Notes under the pieces: generated by a model | What the model was told of the DNA's origin: nothing | Database searches by the model: none | Seen by the model: the letters and a program-made list of their open reading frames with translations, nothing else | Source: Pseudomonas fluorescens | Lineage (GTDB): Bacteria > Pseudomonadota > Gammaproteobacteria > Pseudomonadales > Pseudomonadaceae | Direction: 5' to 3' | NCBI RefSeq assembly: GCF_000967965.1 | Contig: NZ_LACC01000004.1 | Coordinates: 133,415-197,414 of the forward strand | Length of the DNA stretch: 64,000 bases | In this document: positions 34,722 to 44,119 of the stretch, in pieces | Numbering within the stretch: position 1 is the stretch's first letter | How the letters are laid out: every line of letters begins with the position of its first letter | Translations under genes and position numbers: made by a program

Positions 34722-36437
34722 TTATGCCAGAGCCTCCCAGATAAACTCCACGCGTGCACTTCGACCATTGTCGCTCCAGCGGGCATTACGCCCCAACTGG
34801 CGGATCAGACTGACCCCACGTCCCGACAGGCGGACGTCTTCCAATGGCCTTGCCATCACCCGCTCGACATCGAAACCCTTGCCGCTGTCTTCAATGTGAA
34901 TGGCCAGGCAACCGCCATCGTCCGTTGGCGTCACCTGCAAATGTAACCGTACATAGCCTTCCTGCAGCTCGTCGAGCCGGGTATTGCGCTCTTGATAATA
35001 CCGCGCAAACCCCGAAGCATCGCGCTTGAGGCTCGAATCCAGCCCCAGCACGCCATGTTCCAGCGCATTGGAATAGAGCTCCGCCAGCACACTGTAGAGC
35101 GCACCGCTCTGAGCCCGAAGACCATGGACCTCAAGCAACAACTGCAACAGATAGGGCAACGGATTGAAGCGCTTGAGCGTGGCGGCGCGAAACTCGAAAC
35201 TCACCGACCAGTCCAGCGGGCAGGACTGGCCGCTGTCGGAGTAGACCAACGCCGGCGGAGTAATCTGTGCCGTCTCCAGCAGGCTGATTTCCACCATGCT
35301 GACATCGTCGCGCGCTTCTCCGCCGAAATGACGCAGCGCCTGCTCGATCTCTTCGAACAGTGCATCCGGATGGCGATTGGCGGCAAACACCCACTGCAAT
35401 CGCTGCACGCCAAACAACTGATCATTGGCGTCACAGGTATCGATCACGCCATCGGACAGGAGAAACACCCGATCCCCGAGGGCCATGGGATACACGTCGG
35501 TACGCTCATCGAAGGATTCCGGGCTCAGTACCCCCAATGGCAGGTGCCGCGCTGGCAGAGGCGTTCGCTCGCCACTGGCGATGCGATGCAGGTAACCGTC
35601 CGGCATGCCGCCGTTCCAGACTTCCACCGAACGGCGCTGAAAACTCAGGCACAGCAACGTGGCACAGCAGAACATGTCAACCGGCAGGATGCGCTTGAGC
35701 TTGGCATTCATCTCGCGCAGGGTTTCCGCCAGGCCGTAGCCCTTGGCGGTCATCCCGTAGAAGACTTCGGCAAGAGGCATGGCGCCCACCGCCGCCGGCA
35801 GACCGTGGCCGGTGAAGTCGCCCAGCAGCACGTGCATGTCTCCGGCCGGGGTGAACGCGGCCAGCAACAGGTCGCCGTTGAACAGCGCATAGGGCGATTG
35901 CAGATAACGGATATTCGGAGCGGCATTCAGGCAGCCGGAGTGTGCCACCTTGTCGAAAACGGCCTTGGCCACGCGCTGTTCGTTGAGCAGGTAGTCGTGG
36001 TGCCGGGCGATCTGGTCACGCTGTTGCAGCACGGTATCCTGCAAGCGCCGCAAGCGATCCATCGCCTTGATCTTGGCAGCGAGAATCACCTGGTTGTAGG
36101 GCTTTGCCAGAAAGTCGTCACCGCCGACTTCCAGGCAACGGGCCAGGGCTTCGCTTTCGGACAACGACGTGAGGAAGATGATCGGCACCAGGGTTTCCCC
36201 GGCCAGGGCCTTGATCTGCCGGGCCGCCTCGAAGCCGTCCATGACGGGCATCATCGCATCCATCAACACCAGGTGCGGTTGCTGCCGGCCAAACACGTCG
36301 ACCGCTTCGGCACCGTTGGCCGCCGTCAGCACGTCGTGCCCCTGGCGGCGCAGTATGCTCGACAACAGCAGGCGATCGGCGGCGCTGTCCTCGGCAATCA
36401 GGATCGTCAGCGGCTCCAGTGGCTGCATGGCAATCAA
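34722..36437 (-). CDS. hsbR: response regulator with PP2C phosphatase and anti-sigma kinase domains HsbR
   Basis: HsbR receives phosphate from HptB and controls the phosphorylation of HsbA. The 571-residue protein has a receiver domain (phospho-acceptor Asp60 in LVLMDAMMP), a coiled linker, a PP2C/SpoIIE-like phosphatase domain (about 190-395; GDFTGHGLPAAVGAMPLAEV, DRVFLLSDGVID) and a C-terminal GHKL kinase domain (about 430-571; ELYSNALEHGVL, IEDSGKGFD). It overlaps hsbA by 4 bases. All three activities appear intact. Confidence 0.92.
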   Translation of the reverse strand: MIAMQPLEPLTILIAEDSAADRLLLSSILRRQGHDVLTAANGAEAVDVFGRQQPHLVLMDAMMPVMDGFEAARQIKALAGETLVPIIFLTSLSESEALARCLEVGGDDFLAKPYNQVILAAKIKAMDRLRRLQDTVLQQRDQIARHHDYLLNEQRVAKAVFDKVAHSGCLNAAPNIRYLQSPYALFNGDLLLAAFTPAGDMHVLLGDFTGHGLPAAVGAMPLAEVFYGMTAKGYGLAETLREMNAKLKRILPVDMFCCATLLCLSFQRRSVEVWNGGMPDGYLHRIASGERTPLPARHLPLGVLSPESFDERTDVYPMALGDRVFLLSDGVIDTCDANDQLFGVQRLQWVFAANRHPDALFEEIEQALRHFGGEARDDVSMVEISLLETAQITPPALVYSDSGQSCPLDWSVSFEFRAATLKRFNPLPYLLQLLLEVHGLRAQSGALYSVLAELYSNALEHGVLGLDSSLKRDASGFARYYQERNTRLDELQEGYVRLHLQVTPTDDGGCLAIHIEDSGKGFDVERVMARPLEDVRLSGRGVSLIRQLGRNARWSDNGRSARVEFIWEALA

Positions 36438-36733
36438 CTGATGTCGAACAGTTTGTCGAAGTTGGAGATGGCGAGAATTTTGCGCACGTCGGTACTGCTG
36501 TTGACGACGCGCACATCGGAATCGTCGCCACCTGCGTGATCGCGCAGCAAAAGCAACATGCCCAGGGCCGAGCTGTCGAGGTAAGTGGCCTCTTTCAGAT
36601 CGACCACGACCGCCGATAGCTGTTTATCTTCGTAGGACTGACGAAATTCCTGATGCTTGGCGAAATCGAAACGACCCTTGACCGAGATCGTCAGCTTTTG
36701 CCCGTCCTGGGACACTTCTGAAACGACTGACAT
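36434..36733 (-). CDS. hsbA: anti-anti-sigma factor HsbA
   Basis: HsbA is the STAS-domain output of the HptB-HsbR pathway. In P. aeruginosa its phosphorylation state chooses between binding FlgM (swimming) and HsbD (c-di-GMP and biofilm). The 99-residue STAS fold has the phosphorylation site in YLDSSALGML (Ser54/Ser55). It is the first gene of hsbA-hsbR-hptB and lies 116 bases downstream of fliJ. Confidence 0.92.
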   Translation of the reverse strand: MSVVSEVSQDGQKLTISVKGRFDFAKHQEFRQSYEDKQLSAVVVDLKEATYLDSSALGMLLLLRDHAGGDDSDVRVVNSSTDVRKILAISNFDKLFDIS

Positions 36734-36772
36734 TTCATGGCTTCCTTGTCATTGAGGAACCTGCTTGTACAA

Positions 36773-36801
36773 GTTTTAGCATCGTGTAGAGGTTGGGGCA
36801 A
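36773..36801 (-). promoter_or_regulatory. possible sigma70 promoter of hsbA-hsbR-hptB
   Basis: Read on the minus strand, TTGCCC, 17 bases, TAAAAC lies 40-68 bases upstream of hsbA, in the gap after fliJ. Spacing is good, but the -10 is only a fair match. No sigma54 or FliA consensus was seen here. Confidence 0.35.
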
Positions 36802-36849
36802 GGTTGGAAATCATGGTGCCTGTCAAATCGACATCGCGCCCGTCCTGGT

Positions 36850-37299
36850 TCAATACGGATTCTCACGCGGCAAGCGCTGGGACAATTCATCCAGCAGCTT
36901 CTGTTCGCGCCGGTCTTCCAGAGCCCGCGCTTCATCGGCGTAGCGCTGAACCAGCTTGCGCAAGCCTTCGACCCGGGCAAACGCCTGCTGCCAGGTCTCC
37001 CGGGCCTTGTTCAGGTTGTTCTGATGCCAGGCCAGGCTTTGCCGCTGCTGGTCGATGGCCGTGCCCAGTTGCGCGAGAAAGCCCTGATAGCCCAGCAACC
37101 ATTGGCCCGAGACACCGCCACTGCCGCGCACGATCCATTGTTCCTGATAGTCGAGACGGAAGGCTTCAAGGTCGGCGAGCTTGCTTTCAGCCAGGCGAAC
37201 CTGCCCTTGAAAGTGCCCCAGGCGCTGGACTGCGGTTTTTTCGGCCTTTTCGGCCATTTCCACCACCGGCGCCAGCCGTCCCGCCCGACTCAGGGCCAT
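36850..37299 (-). CDS. fliJ: flagellar export chaperone FliJ
   Basis: FliJ is the central coiled-coil stalk of the FliHIJ ATPase complex. The 149-residue product is almost entirely helical and rich in Gln, Glu, Arg and Lys with heptad patterns throughout, as expected. It follows fliI by 6 bases and is the last gene of fliEFGHIJ. Confidence 0.94.
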   Translation of the reverse strand: MALSRAGRLAPVVEMAEKAEKTAVQRLGHFQGQVRLAESKLADLEAFRLDYQEQWIVRGSGGVSGQWLLGYQGFLAQLGTAIDQQRQSLAWHQNNLNKARETWQQAFARVEGLRKLVQRYADEARALEDRREQKLLDELSQRLPRENPY

Positions 37300-37305
37300 G
37301 ACCGC

Positions 37306-38664
37306 TTAACCGCCTGCCGCTGGCGCGAAGATCGAGGCCAGATACGCCTCGCTTTCGCCCAGGCTGATGCTGTCGTTGAGGCCCTGGCGCAGGTATTTGA
37401 CCAATTGCGGTTGCAGGGAAATCGCCAGATCGGTCTCGCGATCTCCGCCGGCGACATAGGCGCCGACGCTGATCAGGTCGCGACTCTGCTGATAACGCGA
37501 CCACAATTGCTTGAAGTACTGCGCGCGCACCATGTGCTCCGGCGACACCACCGCCGGCATCACCCGGCTGATGGACGCTTCGATATCGATGGCCGGGTAA
37601 TGCCCCTCCTCGGCCAAGCGCCGGGACAGCACGATGTGCCCGTCGAGCACGCCCCGCGCCGAGTCGGCAATCGGGTCTTGCTGGTCGTCGCCTTCGGACA
37701 GCACGGTGTAGAACGCGGTGATCGAACCACCACCTTTCTCCGCGTTGCCGGCCCGCTCCACCAGCTTCGGCAGCTTGGCGAACACCGACGGCGGATAGCC
37801 CTTGGTCGCCGGCGGCTCACCGATGGCCAGGGCGATTTCCCGCTGGGCCTGGGCGAAACGGGTCAGTGAATCCATGAGCAACAGGACGTTCTTGCCCTTG
37901 TCGCGGAAATACTCGGCGATGCGCGTGCAATACATGGCCGCACGCAGACGCATCAGCGGTGCATCGTCCGCCGGGGACGCCACCACCACTGAACGCTTGA
38001 GCCCTTCTTCACCGAGGATGTGCTCGATGAATTCCTTGACTTCACGACCCCGCTCACCGATCAGCCCGACGACGATAATGTCGGCCTCGGTAAAGCGCGT
38101 CATCATGCCCAACAGCACGGATTTACCGACACCGGTACCGGCGAACAGGCCGAGTCGCTGGCCGCGACCGACCGTCAACATGCCGTTGATGCAACGGATG
38201 CCCACGTCCAGCGGCTCGCTGATCGGTTCGCGCTTAAGCGGGTTGATGGTCGGGCCGTCCATTGGAACCCAGTCTTCGGCCTTCATCCCGCCCTTGCCGT
38301 CCAGCGCACGACCGGCACCGTCGAGCACCCGTCCGAGCATGCTCATGCCCATGGGCAGGCGACCGGTGTCGGCCAAGGGCACCACTCGGGCACCGGGCGC
38401 GATGCCGGCGACGCTACCGACCGGCATCAGAAAGACCTTGCTGCCGGAGAAGCCCATCACTTCGGCTTCAACCTGTACCGGGTGATAGCTGTCGTCGTTG
38501 ATGACCATGCAGCGACTGCCCATGGCGGCGCGCAGGCCTTCAGCTTCGAGGGTCAGGCCGACCATGCGCAGCAGGCGGCCCTCAAGGATCGGCGCGCCGG
38601 CCAATTCAGTCGCCTCGGCGTAACTGCCCAGGCGCTTGGCGAAGCTGGTGCGCTCAAGGCGCAT
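37306..38664 (-). CDS. fliI: flagellar export ATPase FliI
   Basis: FliI is the F1-beta-like ATPase that powers unfolding and delivery of export substrates. From ATG 38664 the protein has 452 residues with Walker A AGTGVGKS (175-182), Walker [21 protein letters not shown] and a C-terminal helical domain. The start lies inside the end of fliH (11-base overlap). A second ATG at 38673 is possible, but the chosen [12 protein letters not shown] start matches the family N-terminus. Confidence 0.95.
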   Translation of the reverse strand: MRLERTSFAKRLGSYAEATELAGAPILEGRLLRMVGLTLEAEGLRAAMGSRCMVINDDSYHPVQVEAEVMGFSGSKVFLMPVGSVAGIAPGARVVPLADTGRLPMGMSMLGRVLDGAGRALDGKGGMKAEDWVPMDGPTINPLKREPISEPLDVGIRCINGMLTVGRGQRLGLFAGTGVGKSVLLGMMTRFTEADIIVVGLIGERGREVKEFIEHILGEEGLKRSVVVASPADDAPLMRLRAAMYCTRIAEYFRDKGKNVLLLMDSLTRFAQAQREIALAIGEPPATKGYPPSVFAKLPKLVERAGNAEKGGGSITAFYTVLSEGDDQQDPIADSARGVLDGHIVLSRRLAEEGHYPAIDIEASISRVMPAVVSPEHMVRAQYFKQLWSRYQQSRDLISVGAYVAGGDRETDLAISLQPQLVKYLRQGLNDSISLGESEAYLASIFAPAAGG

Positions 38665-39451
38665 CAGGTGCATCCGCTTCTGGCGCGGTCGCCGGCTTGC
38701 TGTCGATCGGCAATTCCAGGCTAAGGTCCGGCGCGGCCGGGTGCAAGGCCTGCTCGTGCAATTGATCGAACAGCTTGTCCATCACCCGCGCGACACGGGT
38801 TTCCACCGTGGCGTCGATGCGACTGTGCTCGGTCTCGACCCGGCAGCCGCCAGGCAACAACGACTCATCCTCGACGATGCGCCAGGTTTCCTCATGACGC
38901 TCGCGCAGGGCTTTGATTTGTGCGAAGTCCTGCGGATTGATGTACAGCCGCACATTGCCCACGCCCAACGGCAAGAGCTTGAGGGCCTCGCGCATGACGT
39001 GTTCGATCTGCGTCGAGTCGATGGCCAGTTCGCGCTGGATCACCTGTCTGGTGATGTGCTGCACGAGGTCGACCAGCGACTTTTCAATCTGGGTGTCCTG
39101 CTCAGCGATAGGCTCGAACAAGTTCGCCATCAACTGTTCCAGCCCGGCAACTTTCGGGGCCAGCGCCTGTTCGGCTTCCTGACGGACCTTGAGCGTGGTG
39201 CTGTGGAAGCCCTCCTTCTCACCCACCGCGAAGCCTTCGTTGTAGGCTTCCTGGCGAATGCTTTCGAGTTCTTCCAGGGTCAGTGGCTGGACTTCCTCCA
39301 GCGGCACCTCTTCCATTTCCGGCGGTTCGGGTTCAGGCGTTGGTTCAGGCTCAGGTTCCGGCGGGTCGAAGCTGGGCAGCGCCCAGGACTCGAAGCCACT
39401 GACATCCCTGGCCCGGATCAGGTCAGTGGGTGCATCATCATTCTTGACCAT
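38654..39451 (-). CDS. fliH: flagellar assembly protein FliH
   Basis: FliH holds FliI dimers and docks them at FliN. The 265-residue product has an N-terminal Glu-Pro repeat region ([17 protein letters not shown], about 32-48), a central coiled coil and a C-terminal domain like V/A-ATPase subunit E. The long acidic EP stretch is low-complexity and is probably a flexible tether. Confidence 0.93.
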   Translation of the reverse strand: MVKNDDAPTDLIRARDVSGFESWALPSFDPPEPEPEPTPEPEPPEMEEVPLEEVQPLTLEELESIRQEAYNEGFAVGEKEGFHSTTLKVRQEAEQALAPKVAGLEQLMANLFEPIAEQDTQIEKSLVDLVQHITRQVIQRELAIDSTQIEHVMREALKLLPLGVGNVRLYINPQDFAQIKALRERHEETWRIVEDESLLPGGCRVETEHSRIDATVETRVARVMDKLFDQLHEQALHPAAPDLSLELPIDSKPATAPEADAPDAP

Positions 39452-39455
39452 GGTG

Positions 39456-40475
39456 TTAGATCATTTCCTCGCCGCCCTTGCCGCCGAGAACGATTTCTCC
39501 GGCTTCGGCCATACGGCGGGCGATGGTGAGGATTTCCTTCTGCGCGGTTTCCACGTCGCTGACGCGCACCGGGCCCTTGGCTTCCAGGTCGTCGCGCAAC
39601 AGTTCGGCCGCACGTTTGGACATGTTCTTGAAGATCTTCTCCTTGACGCCTTCGTCCGACCCCTTGAGGGCCAGCACCAGCACATCGGAGGACACTTCGC
39701 GCAACAGTGCCTGGATCCCGCGGTCGTCGACATCGGCCAGGTTGTTGAACACGAACATGAGGTCTTCGATCTGACCGGACAGGTCTTCGTCGACTTCGCG
39801 GATCGAGTCCATGAGCTGGCCTTCGATGGAGCTGTCGAGGAAGTTCATGATGTCCGCCGCGCGCTTGATGCCACCCAAGGTGGTGCGCGAGGCATTCGAG
39901 TTGCCGGAGAACTGCTTCTCGAGAATCTGGTTGAGCTCTTTCAGGGCCGCTGGCTGTACGGTGTTCAGTGAGGACACGCGCAGGATGATGTCGAGCCGCA
40001 CCTTGTGGTCGAAGTTGCCCAGCACTTCACCGGCCTGGTCCGGATCGAGATACGCCACCACGATCGCCTGGATCTGCGGGTGCTCGTAGCGGATCACGTC
40101 GGCGACGGCGCGCGGTTCCATCCACTTCAGGCTGTCGAGGCCGCTGGTGTTGCCACCGAGCAGGATGCGGTCGATCAGGCCGTTGGCCTTGTCTTCGCCC
40201 AGGGCCTGGGTGAGCATCTTGCGCACATAGTCGTCGGAGCCGACGCCCAGGCTGGTCTGGTCGCCGACGATATCGACGAACTCGCTCATCACCTGCTCGA
40301 CCTGCTCGCGGTGCACATTACCCATCTGGGCCATGGCCACGCCCACGCGCTGAACCTCTTTGGGGCCCATGTGGCGCAGCACTTGGGCAGCGTCGGTGGA
40401 GCCCAGGGACAGCAACAGGATTGCGGCTTTGTCGACCTTGGACAGTTTGGCGGCAACGGCTCGGTTATCACTCAT
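39456..40475 (-). CDS. fliG: flagellar motor switch protein FliG
   Basis: FliG connects the MS ring with the C ring and makes torque with the stators. The 339-residue protein has the three armadillo-like domains, the EHPQ motif (VIRYEHPQIQAIVVAYL) and the charged torque helix region ADVDDRGIQALLREV near residue 280. It overlaps fliF by 8 bases and precedes fliH by 4 bases. Confidence 0.97.
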   Translation of the reverse strand: MSDNRAVAAKLSKVDKAAILLLSLGSTDAAQVLRHMGPKEVQRVGVAMAQMGNVHREQVEQVMSEFVDIVGDQTSLGVGSDDYVRKMLTQALGEDKANGLIDRILLGGNTSGLDSLKWMEPRAVADVIRYEHPQIQAIVVAYLDPDQAGEVLGNFDHKVRLDIILRVSSLNTVQPAALKELNQILEKQFSGNSNASRTTLGGIKRAADIMNFLDSSIEGQLMDSIREVDEDLSGQIEDLMFVFNNLADVDDRGIQALLREVSSDVLVLALKGSDEGVKEKIFKNMSKRAAELLRDDLEAKGPVRVSDVETAQKEILTIARRMAEAGEIVLGGKGGEEMI

Positions 40476-42255
40476 CTGCGTTAATCCACTCTTTCACGAC
40501 CTGGGCCACACGACCCGGATCTTCTGCCACCAGACTCTTGATTGCGTTCAACTGAGCGTCATAGCCCTCGCTCGGGCTCGGCAACAGGATGCTGGTCGGG
40601 CCACCGAGGCTGACACGGTCGTTGGCCAGCTCGCCGTCCAGACCGCCCATGCCACCCAGTTCGACGTCGCTGCCGATACCGGCCAGCTGCTTGCCCTTGC
40701 CACCACCGGTGATGTTGTTGAGCACCGGACGCAGCACACCGAACACCAGCACCAGAATGAACAGCACACCCAGCACTTGCTTGACGATGTCCCAGAACCA
40801 CGGCTGGGAGTAGAACGGAATTTCGGTAATCACTTCACCGCGCTCGGCGGAGAACGGCATGTTGATCACGCTGACGCTGTCACCACGGCTGGCATCGAAG
40901 CCGACCGCGTCCTGGACCAGGCGAGTGAAGCGCGCCAATTCATCGGCGGTCCACGGCGCGCGGGTGGTTTCACCGTTGGCCGGGTTGATCTTGACCTGAT
41001 CATCGACCACCACCGACACCGACAGGCGATTCAACCGGCCCTGCTGCTGCTTGGTGTGGCTGATGGAGCGGTCGAGTTCGAAGTTCTTGGTCGATTGTTG
41101 ACGCTTGTCCGCCGGGTACGGTGCGAGCATCGGCTGACCGGTGGCCGGGTCCATGATTTGCTGGCCGTTGGCATCAACCAGCGGCTGGCCCGGTTGCACC
41201 ATGCCAGCTGCCCCCGGCGTGCCGCCGGTGGTCTGTGGCGCGGAGGCCGGCGCTGGAGGCTGGTTGCTCAGGGCACCCGGCACGCCTTGCGGGCCATTGC
41301 TGGCGGTACGTTGTTCGTTGACCGACTGCTCGCTGCGCAACGCCGGTTGATCCGGGTTGAATTGCTCGGAAGTCGACTCGATAGCACTGAAATCCACGTC
41401 GGCCGAGACTTCAGCCTTGTAGCGGTCATTGCCCAGCACTGGCTGCAGGATGTTGTGCACACGCTGGGTGAGCATGCTTTCCATGCGACGACTGTAGTCG
41501 AACTGCTTGCCAGCCATGGTCAGTTCGGAGTTTTCCGCCTGATCCGAGAGCAGGTTGCCCTTCTGGTCGACCACAGTGATCTGCGACTTGCTGAGCTCGG
41601 GAACACTGGTCGCCACCAGGTTGATGATGGCCACGACCTGGCCGGGTTCGAGGGAACGACCGGAATAGAGCTCAACCAGAACCGAAGCGCTCGGCTTGCG
41701 CTCGTCGCGCACGAACACCGAACTTTTCGGGATCGCCAGATGCACGCGGGCACCCTTGACGTTGTTCAGGCTGGAAATGGTGCGAGCCAGTTCGCCTTCG
41801 AGGCCGCGACGATAGCGGGTCGCTTCCATGAACTGGCTGGTGCCCAGTCCCTGTTCCTTGTCGAGGATTTCAAAACCGATGTTGCCGTCGCTGGGAGTGA
41901 CACCAGCGGCCGCGAGCTTGAGCCGCGCACGGGACAGGTCATCGGCCTTGACCAGCAAGGCACCGGAATTGGGTTCGACGGTGTACGGGATATCGGCGGA
42001 GGCCAGGGTATCCATGACCTGCTTGGCGTCCATGCCGGCAAGGCTGCCGTACAGAGGCCGGTAGTCCGGTTGCTGGGACCACAACACCACGGCAAAACCA
42101 ATCGCCACGCTCGCCGCCAGGCCGACCAACAGGCCCACCTGACGCAACATGGTCATCTCGGAGAGGTTTTCCAGGAAGGACAACCCGAACAGCGGCGGTT
42201 TGCCGTCTATTGGGGTGGCCTTGGCCGGAACGTTATCGGCGACTGCTTCTGCCAT
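40468..42255 (-). CDS. fliF: flagellar MS-ring protein FliF
   Basis: FliF builds the MS ring, the base of the flagellum. The 595-residue protein has membrane helices at about 39-59 and 480-505, with ring-building motifs between them and a variable Pro/Gly/Ala-rich insertion near 310-380. A C-terminal FliG-binding tail (LNAIKSLVAEDPGRVAQVVK) ends the chain. It follows fliE by 16 bases. Confidence 0.97.
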   Translation of the reverse strand: MAEAVADNVPAKATPIDGKPPLFGLSFLENLSEMTMLRQVGLLVGLAASVAIGFAVVLWSQQPDYRPLYGSLAGMDAKQVMDTLASADIPYTVEPNSGALLVKADDLSRARLKLAAAGVTPSDGNIGFEILDKEQGLGTSQFMEATRYRRGLEGELARTISSLNNVKGARVHLAIPKSSVFVRDERKPSASVLVELYSGRSLEPGQVVAIINLVATSVPELSKSQITVVDQKGNLLSDQAENSELTMAGKQFDYSRRMESMLTQRVHNILQPVLGNDRYKAEVSADVDFSAIESTSEQFNPDQPALRSEQSVNEQRTASNGPQGVPGALSNQPPAPASAPQTTGGTPGAAGMVQPGQPLVDANGQQIMDPATGQPMLAPYPADKRQQSTKNFELDRSISHTKQQQGRLNRLSVSVVVDDQVKINPANGETTRAPWTADELARFTRLVQDAVGFDASRGDSVSVINMPFSAERGEVITEIPFYSQPWFWDIVKQVLGVLFILVLVFGVLRPVLNNITGGGKGKQLAGIGSDVELGGMGGLDGELANDRVSLGGPTSILLPSPSEGYDAQLNAIKSLVAEDPGRVAQVVKEWINADE

Positions 42256-42271
42256 GACTCAATCTCGTCCT

Positions 42272-42598
42272 TTAAACCGGCATCTGCATGATGTCTTGGT
42301 AGGCCTGAACCACTTTGTTGCGCACTTGGGTCAACGCCTGGAATGACACGCTGGCCTTCTGCGAGGAAATCATCACATCGGTCAGGTCGACGCCGCTTTT
42401 GCCGATTTCGAACGCACTGGCCAACTGCGTGGAAGCCTGTTGGGTGTCGTTCACTTTATTGATGGCCTGACCGAACATGTCGGAAAAGCTGCTGCCCGTC
42501 ATTTCAGGGACGGCAGTCGATTTCGGCGCAGACATGGCATCCATTTGCATGGCCCGCATATCCAGCATCAACCGATTGAATTCAATACCTTGGCTCAT
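42272..42598 (-). CDS. fliE: flagellar hook-basal body protein FliE
   Basis: FliE joins the MS ring to the proximal rod. From ATG 42598 it has 108 residues, beginning [20 protein letters not shown], with the conserved C-terminal helix [20 protein letters not shown]. Upstream extension of the frame adds no family sequence. It leads fliEFGHIJ and has a strong sigma54 promoter 61 bases upstream. Confidence 0.95.
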   Translation of the reverse strand: MSQGIEFNRLMLDMRAMQMDAMSAPKSTAVPEMTGSSFSDMFGQAINKVNDTQQASTQLASAFEIGKSGVDLTDVMISSQKASVSFQALTQVRNKVVQAYQDIMQMPV

Positions 42599-42658
42599 GG
42601 TTTCTCTCTTTGACGACCCGCAATTTTTTGACACTCACTCGGCGGGTAGTGAGGTGTT

Positions 42659-42674
42659 AGCAACAAGGGTGCCA
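42659..42674 (-). promoter_or_regulatory. sigma54 promoter of fliE
   Basis: Read on the minus strand, TGGCACCCTTGTTGCT is a full match to TGGCAC-N5-TTGCT. It lies 61 bases upstream of fliE and just after the fleR terminator. The probable activators are FleQ and FleR. Confidence 0.88.
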
Positions 42675-42691
42675 GCTCCATGGCCACTCTG

Positions 42692-42719
42692 AACAAAAGC
42701 CCTTCCCGGGCCTTTTGTT
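42692..42719 (-). terminator. terminator after fleR
   Basis: AACAAAAG-CCC pairs with GGG-CTTTTGTT across a short loop with one bulged base. The 3' arm on the minus strand is U-rich. It separates fleSR from fliE. Confidence 0.6.
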
Positions 42720-42728
42720 GTCCGCCAA

Positions 42729-44114
42729 TCAGGTCGCGAACAGAAAGGCTTCCACGTCCATGCCGGCATCGCGCATCTGCGCCAGCTTGTAGCGCAAGGT
42801 CCGCGGGCTGATACCCAGGCGCTCGGCCGCCTCTTTGCGACGACCGCGCTCGGCGCGCAAGGTATCGATGATCATCTGGAATTCACGGCGACGCAGGTCA
42901 TCGCCCAGCGCACCGGCCGACTCGGACTCGATTTCCACAGCGCGCACCGGTACTTGCGCCAGTGCAGGCAGTGGCGCACAAGCCACCGGACCGGCCAGGC
43001 AGAAATCCTGCGGCTGGATCAAGCCACCCTGCTGCAGAATCAGCGCACGTTGAATCGCGTTGTCCAGTTCACGCACGTTACCCGGCCACGGATAACCGAT
43101 CAGGCACGCCTGGGCCTCGGGGGACAATCTGGCAGCCGCATGCTTCATTTTATTGACGTGCCTGGCCAGCAGTCGCTCGGCCAGCGGCAGTATGTCGGCG
43201 GTGCGCTCTCGCAACGGGCGCCAGGCCAGGGGAAACACCGACAGGCGATAGTAAAGATCTTCGCGGAAGCGCCCTGCTGCCACTTCACCCGCCAGGTCGC
43301 GATTGGTGGTGGCGACCACGCGAATGTCCAGTGTGATCGGCTTGCGCGCCCCAACCCTTTCGACCTCGCGCTCTTGCAGCACGCGCAGCAGTTTGGCCTG
43401 AAGCCCCAGGGGCATTTCGGAAATTTCGTCGAGCAGGATGGTGCCGCCGTCGGCCTGTTCGAACTTGCCGGCTTGCGCGGCTATGGCGCCGGTGAAGGAG
43501 CCCTTCTCGTGCCCGAACAAGGTCGCTTCGAGCATGTTGTCCGGGATCGCTGCGCAGTTGATCGCAATGAACGGCTGACTGGAACGATGAGAGTGCTGAT
43601 GGATGTAACGCGCCAGCACTTCCTTGCCCGTGCCCGACTCACCCGAGATCAACACCGTGGAATCGCTGCGTGCGACCCGCGCCGCCAACTCGAGTAGCTG
43701 CGCGCTCGCAGGCTCGAACGCTATCGGCCCCTCACCCTCGGTCAGGCCAAGACTGCCCAGGGCATGACGCCCCACCAGATCGAGCAACGCCTTGGGCTCG
43801 AATGGCTTGACCAGGTAGTCCGCCGCCCCTTGTCGCATCGCATCGACCGCACGCTCGACCGCACCGTGAGCGGTCATCAGCAACACCGGCAACTGCGGCT
43901 GCCGCGCTCGCAGCAGGCCCAGCAACTGGTGGCCGTCCATGCCCGGCATGTTGACGTCACTGATCACCAGGCTGAAAGCCTCGCCGCCGACGGCAAGCAA
44001 CGCCTCCTCGGCCGAACCCACCGCCTTGAAATCGTGCCCCGCGAGCAACAGCGTATCGGCCAGCGCATCGCGCAACGCGCGGTCGTCCTCGACCAGCAGA
44101 ACCTTGATACCCAT
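42729..44114 (-). CDS. fleR: sigma54-dependent response regulator FleR
   Basis: FleR, phosphorylated by FleS, activates class III flagellar operons. From ATG 44114 the protein has 461 residues: receiver domain with Asp53, AAA+ domain with Walker A GESGTGKE (158-165) and sigma54 contact loop GSFTGA (205-210; Ser in place of the usual Ala), and a Fis-type helix-turn-helix at the C-terminus (RRKEAAERLGISPRTLRYKL). A GTG three codons earlier overlaps the fleS stop and is also possible; GGAG is eight bases before the ATG. Confidence 0.94.
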   Translation of the reverse strand: MGIKVLLVEDDRALRDALADTLLLAGHDFKAVGSAEEALLAVGGEAFSLVISDVNMPGMDGHQLLGLLRARQPQLPVLLMTAHGAVERAVDAMRQGAADYLVKPFEPKALLDLVGRHALGSLGLTEGEGPIAFEPASAQLLELAARVARSDSTVLISGESGTGKEVLARYIHQHSHRSSQPFIAINCAAIPDNMLEATLFGHEKGSFTGAIAAQAGKFEQADGGTILLDEISEMPLGLQAKLLRVLQEREVERVGARKPITLDIRVVATTNRDLAGEVAAGRFREDLYYRLSVFPLAWRPLRERTADILPLAERLLARHVNKMKHAAARLSPEAQACLIGYPWPGNVRELDNAIQRALILQQGGLIQPQDFCLAGPVACAPLPALAQVPVRAVEIESESAGALGDDLRRREFQMIIDTLRAERGRRKEAAERLGISPRTLRYKLAQMRDAGMDVEAFLFAT

Positions 44115-44119
44115 TTGTG

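Noticed and set aside
40360..42291. 643-codon plus-strand frame opposite fliF
   Set aside because: A shadow frame; fliF is certain and the antisense translation has no recognisable domain.
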